A DNA stretch of 64,000 nucleotides, taken from Vreelandella lutescens (GTDB taxonomy: Bacteria > Pseudomonadota > Gammaproteobacteria > Pseudomonadales > Halomonadaceae). This document shows, one piece after another, positions 44,292-52,511 of this stretch. The notes beneath the pieces were generated by a model. That model was not told the DNA's origin. It was given only the letters and a program-made list of their open reading frames with translations, and did not search any database. The stretch spans positions 1 through 64,000 of the forward strand of contig NZ_BMHM01000002.1 in NCBI RefSeq assembly GCF_014640815.1, written 5' to 3'. The position numbers and the translations under genes were made by a program. The stretch's first letter is position 1. Each line of letters begins with the position of its first letter.

Positions 44292-45736
44292 TGGCGCACC
44301 AGTCAACGTTAATTGCCGATAACATCGAGCAATACCTGCACGAGCACGAAAACAAAGACCTGCTGCGCTTTATTACCTGCGGCAGTGTCGATGACGGTAA
44401 ATCCACCCTGATTGGGCGGCTGCTTCACGACTCCAAAATGATCTTTGAAGATCAGTTGGCAGCGATTACCAAGGCTTCTAAAACCAGCGGCACCACCGGT
44501 GATGCAGTTGATCTGGCCCTGTTGGTAGATGGCTTGCAGTCAGAGCGCGAGCAGGGCATTACTATCGATGTGGCTTACCGCTTCTTCTCGACGGAAAAGC
44601 GTAAGTTCATTATTGCCGATACCCCGGGGCATGAGCAGTACACCCGCAACATGGCCACCGGTGCTTCTACCGCAAGCCTGGCGATCATTCTGATTGATGC
44701 CCGTTACGGCGTGCAGACCCAAACCCGCCGCCACAGCTTCATTGCCGATTTGCTCGGCATTCAGCACCTGGTGATTGCGGTCAATAAGATGGATCTGGTC
44801 GGCTTCTCAGAAGCGCGCTTTAACGAGATTGTGGACGAGTATCGCGCGTTTGCGACGAACCTGCAGGCCCCGGATATCCGCTTCGTGCCCATGTCGGCGC
44901 TGAACGGCGACAACGTGGTGAACCCCAGCGAGCAAACGCCCTGGTACTTTGGTGATCACCAGGGGTATGAAGGCAAAACGCTGATTGAACTGCTGGAAAG
45001 CGTCGAAATTAGCCGCGACCAAAACCTCACTGATCTGCGTTTGCCGGTTCAGTATGTGAACCGCCCCAACCTGGATTTTCGCGGCTACTGCGGCACGCTC
45101 TCGGCCGGTGTCCTACGCCCAGGGCAAGCGGTGAAGGCGCTGCCTTCCGGTAAAACGTCCCGCGTGGCACGCGTGGTCACCTTTGATGGTGATTTAGACG
45201 CCGCCTACCCAGGGCAGGCGATTACCGTCACGTTAGAAGATGAGATTGATATCTCCCGTGGCGACTGGATCGTGAGCGCGGATGCTGACATCCCACTCTC
45301 GAACGTGTTTAGCGCCGACATCGTGTGGATGCACGAAGACGCTCTGACACTGGGCAAGCTCTACGACATCAAGCTCGCCACACGTGACTTGGCAGGGCAG
45401 GTCAGCGCCATTGAGTATCAGATTGATGTCAATACGCTGGAAAAGCATGCCACCGATTCCCTCGGGCTCAATGCCATCGCTCGCTGTGAGGTTGAGTTGA
45501 CCGCCTCTATTCCGGTCGATGATTATCGCACCAGCCCGGGCACCGGTAGCTTTATTGTGATTGATCGCCTCACCAACGTGACGGTGGGAGCGGGCATGAT
45601 TCGTGGCGTCGCTAACGCCCGGGAGCAGGCCACCACGACTGATTGGGCCGCCTTCGAGCGTGATTTGAACGCGCTGGTGCGTAAGCACTTCCCGCACTGG
45701 GAAGCGAAAGATATCGGTTCACTGCTGGGCCGCTAG
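44291..45736 (+). CDS. cysN: Sulfate adenylyltransferase GTPase subunit CysN
   Basis: A 481-residue EF-Tu-like GTPase. G1 [14 protein letters not shown]3 [12 protein letters not shown] and G4 NKMD are present, followed by the two beta-barrel domains. GTP hydrolysis drives APS formation by CysD. The protein ends after the barrels, so it is the CysN form, not the CysNC fusion, and no separate cysC is present nearby. APS kinase, or direct APS reduction, must be encoded elsewhere. Translationally coupled to cysD. Confidence 0.93.
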   Translation: MAHQSTLIADNIEQYLHEHENKDLLRFITCGSVDDGKSTLIGRLLHDSKMIFEDQLAAITKASKTSGTTGDAVDLALLVDGLQSEREQGITIDVAYRFFSTEKRKFIIADTPGHEQYTRNMATGASTASLAIILIDARYGVQTQTRRHSFIADLLGIQHLVIAVNKMDLVGFSEARFNEIVDEYRAFATNLQAPDIRFVPMSALNGDNVVNPSEQTPWYFGDHQGYEGKTLIELLESVEISRDQNLTDLRLPVQYVNRPNLDFRGYCGTLSAGVLRPGQAVKALPSGKTSRVARVVTFDGDLDAAYPGQAITVTLEDEIDISRGDWIVSADADIPLSNVFSADIVWMHEDALTLGKLYDIKLATRDLAGQVSAIEYQIDVNTLEKHATDSLGLNAIARCEVELTASIPVDDYRTSPGTGSFIVIDRLTNVTVGAGMIRGVANAREQATTTDWAAFERDLNALVRKHFPHWEAKDIGSLLGR

Positions 45737-45760
45737 CGCTTATAAATAAAACGACACACT

Positions 45761-45788
45761 TTGACGCCGCCCTGCGGCGTCAATTTTT
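45761..45788 (+). terminator. Rho-independent terminator of cysDN
   Basis: TTGACGCCG pairs perfectly with CGGCGTCAA around CCCTG and is followed by TTTTT. Confidence 0.9.
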
Positions 45789-45800
45789 AGGTAACGCTGA

Positions 45801-45845
45801 ATCGAGACACTAGGGATCCAGACACAGGTGATCGAGACACCAAGG
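45801..45845. repeat. Fifteen-base tandem triplication in a 5' leader
   Basis: Three consecutive 15-base units begin ATCGAGACAC, ATCCAGACAC and ATCGAGACAC (starts 45,801, 45,816, 45,831). The last unit ends in CAAGG, which with the next bases forms the AAGGAG ribosome-binding site of the homocysteine methyltransferase gene. Confidence 0.85.
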
Positions 45846-45856
45846 AGCGAGAGTCG

Positions 45857-46747
45857 ATGTTAACCCTTTTAGACGGTGGCTTAGGACGTGAGCTAAAACG
45901 GCTGGGTGCGCCTTTCCGTCAGCCAGAGTGGTCGGCGCTGGCACTGATGGAAGCCCCCGAGTGTGTGACCCAGGCACATCAGGCATTTATTCAAGCCGGT
46001 GCCGAGGTGATCACTACCAATGCCTATTCCGTGGTGCCGTTTCATATCGGCGAGGAGAGCTTTGCGGAACGCGGCCTGGCGCTTGCCACGCTGGCGGGCA
46101 AGCTTGCCCGTGACAGCGTGGCCGGGCAAGCGGTGACCGTCGCGGGCTCGCTCCCGCCGCTGTTTGGCTCTTATCAGCCGGAGCTCTTTGATGCCAAGCG
46201 CGCGCCGGAACTGCTGTCCACGCTAATTGAAGGCCAAGCGCCTTACGTAGACGTGTGGCTAGCCGAGACACTGAGCGCCACGGAAGAAGCGCTAGCCGTT
46301 GCCAGCGCACTGGGTAACGACACTCGCCCGCGCTGGTTCTCGTTCACGCTGAAAGACGCCGATGAAAATGACGAACTGCCCTGCGCACTGCGCTCCGGTG
46401 AGCGTATTGAAGAGGCCGTTGCTGCGGTGCTGGAAGCGGGCGGTGAAGCGCTGCTGTTTAACTGCAGCCAGGCTGAAGTGATGGAAGAGGCGCTTTCCCA
46501 AGCGCAGGCAGCGGTGGCCGCCCAAGACGCAACGCTGCGCCTAGGGGTCTACGCCAACAGCTTTGTGCCCCAAACGAATCGCATCGCAGCGAACTCCGGC
46601 GTTAGCGATATGCGCGATGACCTGGGGCCAGACGCCTATGCGGCCTTCGCCCAGCGCTGGCAGGCGGCAGGGGCCACCATGATTGGCGGCTGCTGCGGCA
46701 TTGGGCCAGAGCATATTGCCAAGCTGGCAGAAGCGGTGCGCGGTTAA
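45857..46747 (+). CDS. Homocysteine S-methyltransferase family protein
   Basis: A 296-residue protein with the betaine/S-methylmethionine-homocysteine methyltransferase fold (MmuM-like). It begins LTLLDGGLGRELKRLG. The zinc-binding cysteines are in LLFNCSQAEVM and the terminal MIGGCCGIGPEHI. It would make methionine from homocysteine using S-methylmethionine or a related donor. The family also includes enzymes for other thiols, so the donor is uncertain. It follows the cysDN terminator and precedes an ABC binding protein gene. Its leader carries a 15-base tandem triplication. Confidence 0.82.
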   Translation: MLTLLDGGLGRELKRLGAPFRQPEWSALALMEAPECVTQAHQAFIQAGAEVITTNAYSVVPFHIGEESFAERGLALATLAGKLARDSVAGQAVTVAGSLPPLFGSYQPELFDAKRAPELLSTLIEGQAPYVDVWLAETLSATEEALAVASALGNDTRPRWFSFTLKDADENDELPCALRSGERIEEAVAAVLEAGGEALLFNCSQAEVMEEALSQAQAAVAAQDATLRLGVYANSFVPQTNRIAANSGVSDMRDDLGPDAYAAFAQRWQAAGATMIGGCCGIGPEHIAKLAEAVRG

Positions 46748-46760
46748 GAGCGTTTTGTGC

Positions 46761-46802
46761 ATTGGTTTCACAGGATTGGTTCCACAGGATTGATTCCACA
46801 GG
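46761..46802. repeat. Fourteen-base tandem triplication in a 5' leader
   Basis: ATTGGTTTCACAGG, ATTGGTTCCACAGG and ATTGATTCCACAGG follow one another between the homocysteine methyltransferase stop and the binding protein start. The last copy merges into AGGGTGAG, the likely ribosome-binding site. Confidence 0.88.
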
Positions 46803-46815
46803 GTGAGTCACCAGC

Positions 46816-48399
46816 ATGACGAAACGAAGTAAAGCGCCCGTTGAGCGGCGCATAGCAGGCGTTACACGGCGTCAGTTTTTACAGCAGTCGGCGGCACTGT
46901 CTGTCTCTGCCAGCGCCTTGGGCGGGCTTTTACTGCCACGCTGGGCAAGTGCTCAGGAGGGGACGCCTCAGCGCGGCGGGCATCTGATTTTAGCGATTGA
47001 TAACGCTTCCAGCAGCGACCGCTTAGACCCCGCCTACTACTTCGAGCAGTACATGTACCACGTGGGGCGGCAGCTGTTTAATACGCTGACGGAACTCAAT
47101 GATGACGGCACGCTCGCGCCTGGGCTGGCAGAGTCTTGGGAGACGAGTGACGCGACGCAGTGGGTGTTTACGCTGCGCCAGGGTGTGACCTTCCATAACG
47201 GCAAAACCCTTACCGCCGACGATGTGGTGTACTCGCTCAACCATCATCGTGCCGAAGATTCGCCGTCGGCGGTGAAAGGCTATATGGAGCAGATCACCGA
47301 GCTGACCGCCCGTGGCAGCCATGAAGTGGTCATGACGCTCTCCGCCCCCAACATGGATTTACCGTCTCTGCTGGGAGAGGTGAACTTTGCCATTACCCCG
47401 GCCGGTGCGAATTTCGATGACGGTATTGGCACGGGGCCTTTCGTGCTGGAAAGCTTTGAACCTGGGGTGCGTACCCTGGTTAAGCGCAACGACAACTACT
47501 GGAAGTCGGATCGCGCCTTCGTTGATAGCGTCGAAACCCGCGCCTTTAACGATGCAACTGCGCGAGTGGCCGCGCTGATGAGCGGCTCGGTGCATTTTGT
47601 TAACCGGGTAACGCCCAGCATTGTGAGCCGTTTGGAAAGCGCGTCATCGCTCACGATTAATCGCAACGTGGGAAGTTTCCAGGTGACCTTTCCCGGTTTG
47701 GCTGACCGTGCGCCGTTCAATAATATGGATGTTCGCCTAGCGATGAAGCACGCCCTCGACCGAGAGCAGCTGCTGAATTTGCTGGTGCAGGGGTATGGCC
47801 AGGTGGGCAACGACTCGCCGCTGTTCCCCAGCAATCCGTATTTCACTAACGACCTGCCTAGCCATGCCTTCGACCCGGATAAAGCGCTGCATCACTGGCG
47901 TAAGTCGGGCGTGGATAGGCCCATTCGGTTAAGCACCGCCGACGGGGCGACCTTTGAAGGCGCGGTCTCGGCCGCAGAGCTTTATCAGCAGTCGGCCCAG
48001 CGTGCGGGGATACCGTTGGAGGTCAACCGCGTGCCTGCGGATGGCTACTGGTCGGAAGTGTGGCGTCAGCATGAGTTCTGCGCCTCGGGTTGGTCTAGCC
48101 GCCCGACGGCCGACGCTTATCTCTCGATGGTGAATCTGTCGAATGCGCCGTGGAACGAAGCGCGCTGGGCCAATGAGCAATTGGACCAACTGATTGTGGC
48201 GGCCCGCGGCGAGCAGGATGAGGCCACGCGGCGTCAGATGTATCACGACATTCAGGTGTTGTATCAGCAGGAAGGCAGCACCGTGGCGCCGCTCTATATG
48301 GATTCGATTTCGGCCAATCGCACCAACGTGCGGGGTTATGTCGATGTGCCGGGAGAAGTGGCCACCCGCTCGGTCGAAAAGATGTGGATCGAAAGCTAA
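46816..48399 (+). CDS. Tat-exported ABC solute-binding protein (family 5, peptide/nickel type)
   Basis: A 527-residue extracytoplasmic binding protein of the DppA/OppA cluster. The N-terminus has a twin-arginine signal (TRRQFLQQSAALSV, then the hydrophobic stretch and WASA cleavage region). The mature part shows the family pattern: GTLAPGLAESWETSDATQWVFTLR, FHNGKTLTADDVVYSL and GTGPFVLESFEPG. Such proteins bind peptides, nickel chelates, opines or other small solutes. No permease or ATPase gene follows; the next feature is a terminator. It is therefore an orphan binding protein, or its transporter is elsewhere. Confidence 0.83.
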   Translation: MTKRSKAPVERRIAGVTRRQFLQQSAALSVSASALGGLLLPRWASAQEGTPQRGGHLILAIDNASSSDRLDPAYYFEQYMYHVGRQLFNTLTELNDDGTLAPGLAESWETSDATQWVFTLRQGVTFHNGKTLTADDVVYSLNHHRAEDSPSAVKGYMEQITELTARGSHEVVMTLSAPNMDLPSLLGEVNFAITPAGANFDDGIGTGPFVLESFEPGVRTLVKRNDNYWKSDRAFVDSVETRAFNDATARVAALMSGSVHFVNRVTPSIVSRLESASSLTINRNVGSFQVTFPGLADRAPFNNMDVRLAMKHALDREQLLNLLVQGYGQVGNDSPLFPSNPYFTNDLPSHAFDPDKALHHWRKSGVDRPIRLSTADGATFEGAVSAAELYQQSAQRAGIPLEVNRVPADGYWSEVWRQHEFCASGWSSRPTADAYLSMVNLSNAPWNEARWANEQLDQLIVAARGEQDEATRRQMYHDIQVLYQQEGSTVAPLYMDSISANRTNVRGYVDVPGEVATRSVEKMWIES

Positions 48400-48411
48400 G
48401 CCGTTGATGAT

Positions 48412-48446
48412 AAAGCGCCAGCCCGGTAACAGCGGGCTGGCGCTTT
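48412..48446. terminator. Bidirectional terminator
   Basis: AAAGCGCCAGCCCG pairs with CGGGCTGGCGCTTT, fourteen perfect pairs around GTAACAG. It separates the binding protein gene (plus) from tupA (minus) and can serve both. Confidence 0.88.
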
Positions 48447-48472
48447 GGCGATAGGTTTATTGGGAGATAGCA

Positions 48473-49288
48473 TTATTTGGCGTTAGGAAAAAACAGCGGT
48501 TGACCGCCTACCTCAAAATCAGCAATCGCTTGCTGGCCCTCTTCAGAGACTAGCCACTCATGCCACTGGGCGGCTAACGCATGCTTTAGATGCGGATGCT
48601 GCTCTTCCGACAGCAGCAGGCTGCCGTACTGATTAAACAGCGCTTCATCGCCTTCAAACAGCAGCGTTAAGTCTTGCGGGTTCTCAAAGGCGGCCCAGGT
48701 GGCGCGGTCGGTGAAGGTATAGGCATTCATGCCCGCGGCGGTGTTCAGCGTGGGGCCCATGCCGCTGCCCAGCTCGCGGTACCATGCACCTTGTGGCGTG
48801 ACACCCGCATCTTCCCACAAGCGCAGCTCGGCGCGATTTGTGCCGCTGTCATCACCGCGTGAGGCAAATGGCGATTCGCTTTCGGCAATCAGTGCAAAGG
48901 CATCGGACACGCTTTCGCTCTCGCGGATGCCCGCCGGGTCGTCGCTGGGGCCAACAATCACGAAGTCGTTATACATCACGTCTAAACGTTCGCTGGCATA
49001 GCCATCCGCGACAAACTGCTCTTCGCCCGTCGTATCGTGTACCAGCAGGCTGTCGGCATCGCCACGGCGGGCAATTTCAAACGCTTGGCCGGTGCCGACC
49101 GCCACTACGCGCACGTCGATACCGGTGGCCTCGGTAAACGTGGGGATAATGGCACCAAACAAGCCAGAGTTTTCGGTGGAGGTGGTGGAGGCCAGCGTAA
49201 TGAAGTTGTCATCCGCCAGTAGGGAGGCGCTAAAGGTAAGCGCGGTGGTGCATACACTGGCGGTGATCAGCGCGGTGGTTTTTTTCAC
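48473..49288 (-). CDS. tupA: Tungstate ABC transporter substrate-binding protein TupA
   Basis: A 271-residue periplasmic binding protein with a signal peptide (about 1-26) and the TupA signature TLASTTSTENSGLFGAIIP at the start of the mature part, then DSLLVHDTTGEEQFVADG and SRGDDSGTNRAELRLW. It binds tungstate, and possibly molybdate. The true start is the GTG at 49,288, preceded by AAAGGAGCAGACC; a longer frame to 49,333 lacks a signal-like N-terminus. It is the last gene of tupB-tupC-tupA. Confidence 0.86.
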   Translation of the reverse strand: MKKTTALITASVCTTALTFSASLLADDNFITLASTTSTENSGLFGAIIPTFTEATGIDVRVVAVGTGQAFEIARRGDADSLLVHDTTGEEQFVADGYASERLDVMYNDFVIVGPSDDPAGIRESESVSDAFALIAESESPFASRGDDSGTNRAELRLWEDAGVTPQGAWYRELGSGMGPTLNTAAGMNAYTFTDRATWAAFENPQDLTLLFEGDEALFNQYGSLLLSEEQHPHLKHALAAQWHEWLVSEEGQQAIADFEVGGQPLFFPNAK

Positions 49289-49326
49289 GGTCTGCTCCTT
49301 TGGATATACTTCAACGCTGCTAGGGC

Positions 49327-50079
49327 TTACCACACCAGCTCGCCCCGGATAAACGCCCTGGCCTGTGATGAGGCCGGGGTGTCGAAAAAGCGCTCGGCGG
49401 GGGTGTGTTCCAACACCTGTCCGCTGTACATAAACAGCACGTCATCGGCCAGGCGCTTGGCCTGATGAAGATCGTGGGTCGTCATCACGATGCGCGTGCC
49501 GTTGTGATGGAACTCATTCACCGCCTCTTCCACGGCTTTAATGGCCGCAGGGTCGAGGGCGGAAGTCGGCTCATCCAAAAACAGCACGGCGGGCTTTAAC
49601 AGCCATGCGCGGGCTAGCGTTAGGCGCTGCTGCTCGCCGCCAGACAGCACTCTGGCAGGGCGCTTGGCAAGGGAGGCCAAACCAAATTTTTCTAACGCCT
49701 GGAGAGCGAGCGCCTTGCGCTCTCGGCGTGGCACGCGCTGCACGGCTAAGGCATAGATTAGGTTGTCGATGGCCGAGCGGCGCAGCAGTACCGGCCGCTG
49801 AAAGACCATGGCTTGCACCGGGGGCGTGCCTTCCCAGCGAACGTGGCCGCTGCTGGGGCGAAGCAGCCCGTGTGCCAAACGCATCAACAGGCTTTTGCCT
49901 GCGCCGTTGGGGCCCATAATCAGCGTGCGCTGGCAGCCGGATAGCGTGAGCGTTGTGGGTGTTAACAGGGCGTGGCCGCGATGCTCAAAGCTTGCTTGCT
50001 GAAAGTGCAGGGCAGGCACGCTGGATAAGGAGTGCTGCCCTACTGGTGAGTGCGAGAGCGTCTTGAGGGGTGCGTTCAT
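49327..50079 (-). CDS. tupC: Tungstate ABC transporter ATP-binding protein TupC
   Basis: A 250-residue ABC ATPase: Walker A GPNGAGKSLL, Q-loop VFQRPVLLRRS, signature LSGGEQQRLTLARAWLL, Walker B VLFLDEPTSALD and switch His in MTTHDLHQAKRLADD. An N-terminal extension of about 25 residues precedes the domain. The start overlaps the tupB stop by 4 bp and tupA follows after 38 bp. Confidence 0.85.
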   Translation of the reverse strand: MNAPLKTLSHSPVGQHSLSSVPALHFQQASFEHRGHALLTPTTLTLSGCQRTLIMGPNGAGKSLLMRLAHGLLRPSSGHVRWEGTPPVQAMVFQRPVLLRRSAIDNLIYALAVQRVPRRERKALALQALEKFGLASLAKRPARVLSGGEQQRLTLARAWLLKPAVLFLDEPTSALDPAAIKAVEEAVNEFHHNGTRIVMTTHDLHQAKRLADDVLFMYSGQVLEHTPAERFFDTPASSQARAFIRGELVW

Positions 50080-50780
50080 CCTAGTCGCCTCTTCGCGGCT
50101 TCACTCACGAGATGCGCCAGGGCATTAATCAGCGTGACGAGGGTAAGCAAGATGATGCCCAAGCCCAGCGCCAACGGCAGGTTGCCTTTGCTGGTTTCCA
50201 GCACAATGCTGGTGGTCATCACACGGGTCACGCCATCAATGTTGCCGCCCACAATCATCACAGCACCCACCTCGGCGCTGGCGCGGCCAAAGCCCGCCAA
50301 AATCACCGTGAGTAGCCCAAAGCGGGCATCCCAAAGCAAGGTGGGCATCATACGTAGCTGGCTCAAACCCAGCGAGCGTAGCTGTTCGGCGTACTCACTG
50401 TGCAGCGCTTCTACCTGCTGCCGTGTGAGTGCTGCGATGATAGGAAATACTAAAATTACCTGGGCGACTACCATGGCAGTGGGGGTGAAGAGCAGCCCGA
50501 AACTGCCCAGCGGCCCTGCGCGAGAAAGCAGCAAATAGACACACAGCCCGGCAACCACCGGGGGTAGGCCCATCAATGCATTGAGGGCCACAATAAGCGC
50601 GTTACGGCCGGGGAAACGCCATAACGCCAGTGCCGCACCTACGGGTAGTGCCAAGGCGCTGGCGATCAGCACGGCGATCAGAGACACCTGCAGTGAGAGC
50701 GCTACGATGTCGAACAAGCCTGAATCTATTCCGAGAATCAGCGCGAGCGCGGTATAAAAAGGGTTATCACTTGCAGACAT
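50076..50780 (-). CDS. tupB: Tungstate ABC transporter permease TupB
   Basis: A 234-residue inner-membrane permease with about five or six helices and the coupling-loop region EYAEQLRSLGLSQLRMMPTLLWDARFGLLTVILAGFGRASAEVGAVMIVGGNIDG, described here by position about 130-185. The ATG at 50,780 (MSASDNPFYTALALI) follows CAGGTG and gives a normal family N-terminus; the frame open to 50,882 adds an unlikely leader. It is the first gene of the operon, divergent from the regulator gene at 50,931. Confidence 0.84.
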   Translation of the reverse strand: MSASDNPFYTALALILGIDSGLFDIVALSLQVSLIAVLIASALALPVGAALALWRFPGRNALIVALNALMGLPPVVAGLCVYLLLSRAGPLGSFGLLFTPTAMVVAQVILVFPIIAALTRQQVEALHSEYAEQLRSLGLSQLRMMPTLLWDARFGLLTVILAGFGRASAEVGAVMIVGGNIDGVTRVMTTSIVLETSKGNLPLALGLGIILLTLVTLINALAHLVSEAAKRRLG

Positions 50781-50882
50781 AAGCACCTGACATAGGGTCA
50801 TGAACAGTTGTGGGGTCGCGCCAACGTTTCCACAACGCCTAAAGATAGGCGGCATAGTGTACGTAAACTTGCAGTTATGCAC

Positions 50883-50906
50883 TGGCTGCTGAAATATATG
50901 CAGCCA
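50883..50906. promoter_or_regulatory. Inverted repeat between tupB and its regulator
   Basis: TGGCTGC (50,883-50,889) and GCAGCCA (50,900-50,906) form a 7-bp inverted repeat with a 10-base AT-rich centre. It lies just upstream of the HTH-regulator start in the 150-bp divergent region, a natural operator position. Confidence 0.5.
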
Positions 50907-50930
50907 TACGCATAAAAATGCAGAGTGACC

Positions 50931-51812
50931 ATGTCGAACGAGTACTTAACCACTGCAGAGGTCGCTGATTACCTGCGCTTGAAAGAGCGCAAGGTCTACG
51001 ATCTGGTGCGCCAAGGCCATATCCCCTGCAGCCGCGCGACAGGGAAGCTGCTGTTCCCTCGGCAGCATATCGATATGTGGGTGCTTAGCCATTTAGAGGG
51101 GGACCAAGCACAGCGGGTGCCGCCTCCATCGGTGCTAGCAGGCAGCCAGGACCCGCTCTTGGAGTGGGCAGTGAGAGAGAGCGGGAGTGACTTGGCCTCG
51201 TTATGTCATGGCAGTGGCGATGGCATAAGACGCTTGCTGGAAGGCAAGGCGATGTTGGCAGGCATTCACCTGCTCAATGCGGCCTCAGGGCGCTACAACG
51301 AACCGGCATCGCTAGGGTTAGGGGGCGTTCGTGACCTGATCGTGCTGCACTGGGCTACGCGCCGTCAGGGGCTGTTAGTGGCCGCTGGCAACCCGCTGGG
51401 CATTCGTTCAGTGAGAGATATTGCCAAGCACGGCGCGACGCTCGCACATCGTCAGCCGGGGGCGGGGGCAGCTCAACTGCTGCACTGCTTTCTACAGCAG
51501 GCCGATATAGCGCTTGATACGCTAAACTGGGCGGCTCATCCTGCGCTCAGCGAAGACGATTTAGCGCTGGCCATTGCCCAAGGCGAAGCCGATGTGGGGC
51601 TGGGCATGGAGGCTGCGGCACTGCGCCAGCAGCTTGATTTCATCCCGCTAATAGAAGAGTCGTTCGATGTGGTGATGCACCGGCGCAGCTATTTTGAGCC
51701 TGCCGTTCAAGCGCTGTTTGAGTTTGCCCGAGAGCCCCGTTTTGTACAGCGTGCCAGCACGCTGAGGGGGTACAATGTGAGCCAGCTAGGCCGTGTATTG
51801 TACAACGCCTAG
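50931..51812 (+). CDS. Fused HTH/substrate-binding-domain regulator of tungstate uptake (TupR-like)
   Basis: A 293-residue protein. The N-terminal excisionase/MerR-like helix-turn-helix (about 3-55) reads YLTTAEVADYLRLKERKVYD and GHIPCSRATGKLLFPR. The rest (about 80-290) is a type 2 periplasmic-binding-like domain without a signal peptide, of the kind found in ModE/TupA-related one-component regulators, with LAGIHLLNAASGRYN and IAQGEADVGLGMEAAA. I infer cytoplasmic sensing of tungstate or molybdate and control of divergent tupBCA. ATG 50,931 is chosen over GTG 50,925. Function rests on context and domain order. Confidence 0.75.
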   Translation: MSNEYLTTAEVADYLRLKERKVYDLVRQGHIPCSRATGKLLFPRQHIDMWVLSHLEGDQAQRVPPPSVLAGSQDPLLEWAVRESGSDLASLCHGSGDGIRRLLEGKAMLAGIHLLNAASGRYNEPASLGLGGVRDLIVLHWATRRQGLLVAAGNPLGIRSVRDIAKHGATLAHRQPGAGAAQLLHCFLQQADIALDTLNWAAHPALSEDDLALAIAQGEADVGLGMEAAALRQQLDFIPLIEESFDVVMHRRSYFEPAVQALFEFAREPRFVQRASTLRGYNVSQLGRVLYNA

Positions 51813-51898
51813 GCGCATCGTGACGGGTGCGATTCGGTCTCTACGCTTGACGATTGTATAAGATGCGCCAAACTGGAGAGGCGTTGTAGATGTCACTT

Positions 51899-51940
51899 CA
51901 TCACGACAAGATCATCACGACAAGATCATCACGAAAAGGA
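51899..51940. repeat. Fourteen-base tandem triplication in a 5' leader
   Basis: Two exact copies of CATCACGACAAGAT (51,899 and 51,913) and a third, altered copy CATCACGAAAAGGA (51,927-51,940). The changed third copy supplies the AAAGGA ribosome-binding site of the gene starting at 51,945. Confidence 0.88.
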
Positions 51941-51944
51941 GAGC

Positions 51945-52511
51945 ATGATGAATCAAGCACTGAACGGTAAACGTGTTGCTATTTTAGCCACCGACGGTTT
52001 TGAAGAGTCTGAGTTGAGCGTTCCCCGCGCGGCGCTGCAAAAAGAGGGCGTTGAGGTACACGTGATCTCACCAGAAGGTAAGGGCATTCGCGCTTGGGCA
52101 GAAACCGATTGGGGCGACACCTACGAGGCCGATAAAGCCTTGGCAGATGCTAACGCCTCTGACTATCACGCCTTAGTGCTCCCCGGCGGCCTGTTTAACC
52201 CTGACGAACTGCGCCTGAACGAAAACGCTCTTAGCTTTGTGAAAGCGTTCTTCCGGGCGGGTAAACCCGTAGCCGCTATTTGCCACGCGCCGTGGATTTT
52301 GATCAACGCCGGCGTGGTAAAAGGGCGCAAGATGACCTCGGTGCCGAGCGTCGCCCAAGACCTGCGCAATGCGGGGGTCAACTGGGTCGATGAGCCGGTA
52401 ATGGTTGATAACGGCCTCGTGACCAGCCGCACTCCCAAAGACCTGGATGCCTTTAACGCCAAGCTGCTAGAAGAGCTGCAGGAAGGGCGTCATTCAGGTC
52501 AGCACGCTTAA
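51945..52511 (+). CDS. PfpI/DJ-1-family protein (protease/deglycase type)
   Basis: A 188-residue DJ-1/PfpI domain protein. It begins RVAILATDGFEESELSVPR, and the nucleophile elbow is AAICHAPWILI with Cys113. Relatives include YhbO and PfpI, described as stress-protective deglycases or proteases; the biochemical role is debated. The stop shares one base with the next start (TAATG), so it is coupled to the App1-like phosphatase. The leader has a tandem triplication ending in the ribosome-binding site. Confidence 0.85.
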   Translation: MMNQALNGKRVAILATDGFEESELSVPRAALQKEGVEVHVISPEGKGIRAWAETDWGDTYEADKALADANASDYHALVLPGGLFNPDELRLNENALSFVKAFFRAGKPVAAICHAPWILINAGVVKGRKMTSVPSVAQDLRNAGVNWVDEPVMVDNGLVTSRTPKDLDAFNAKLLEELQEGRHSGQHA

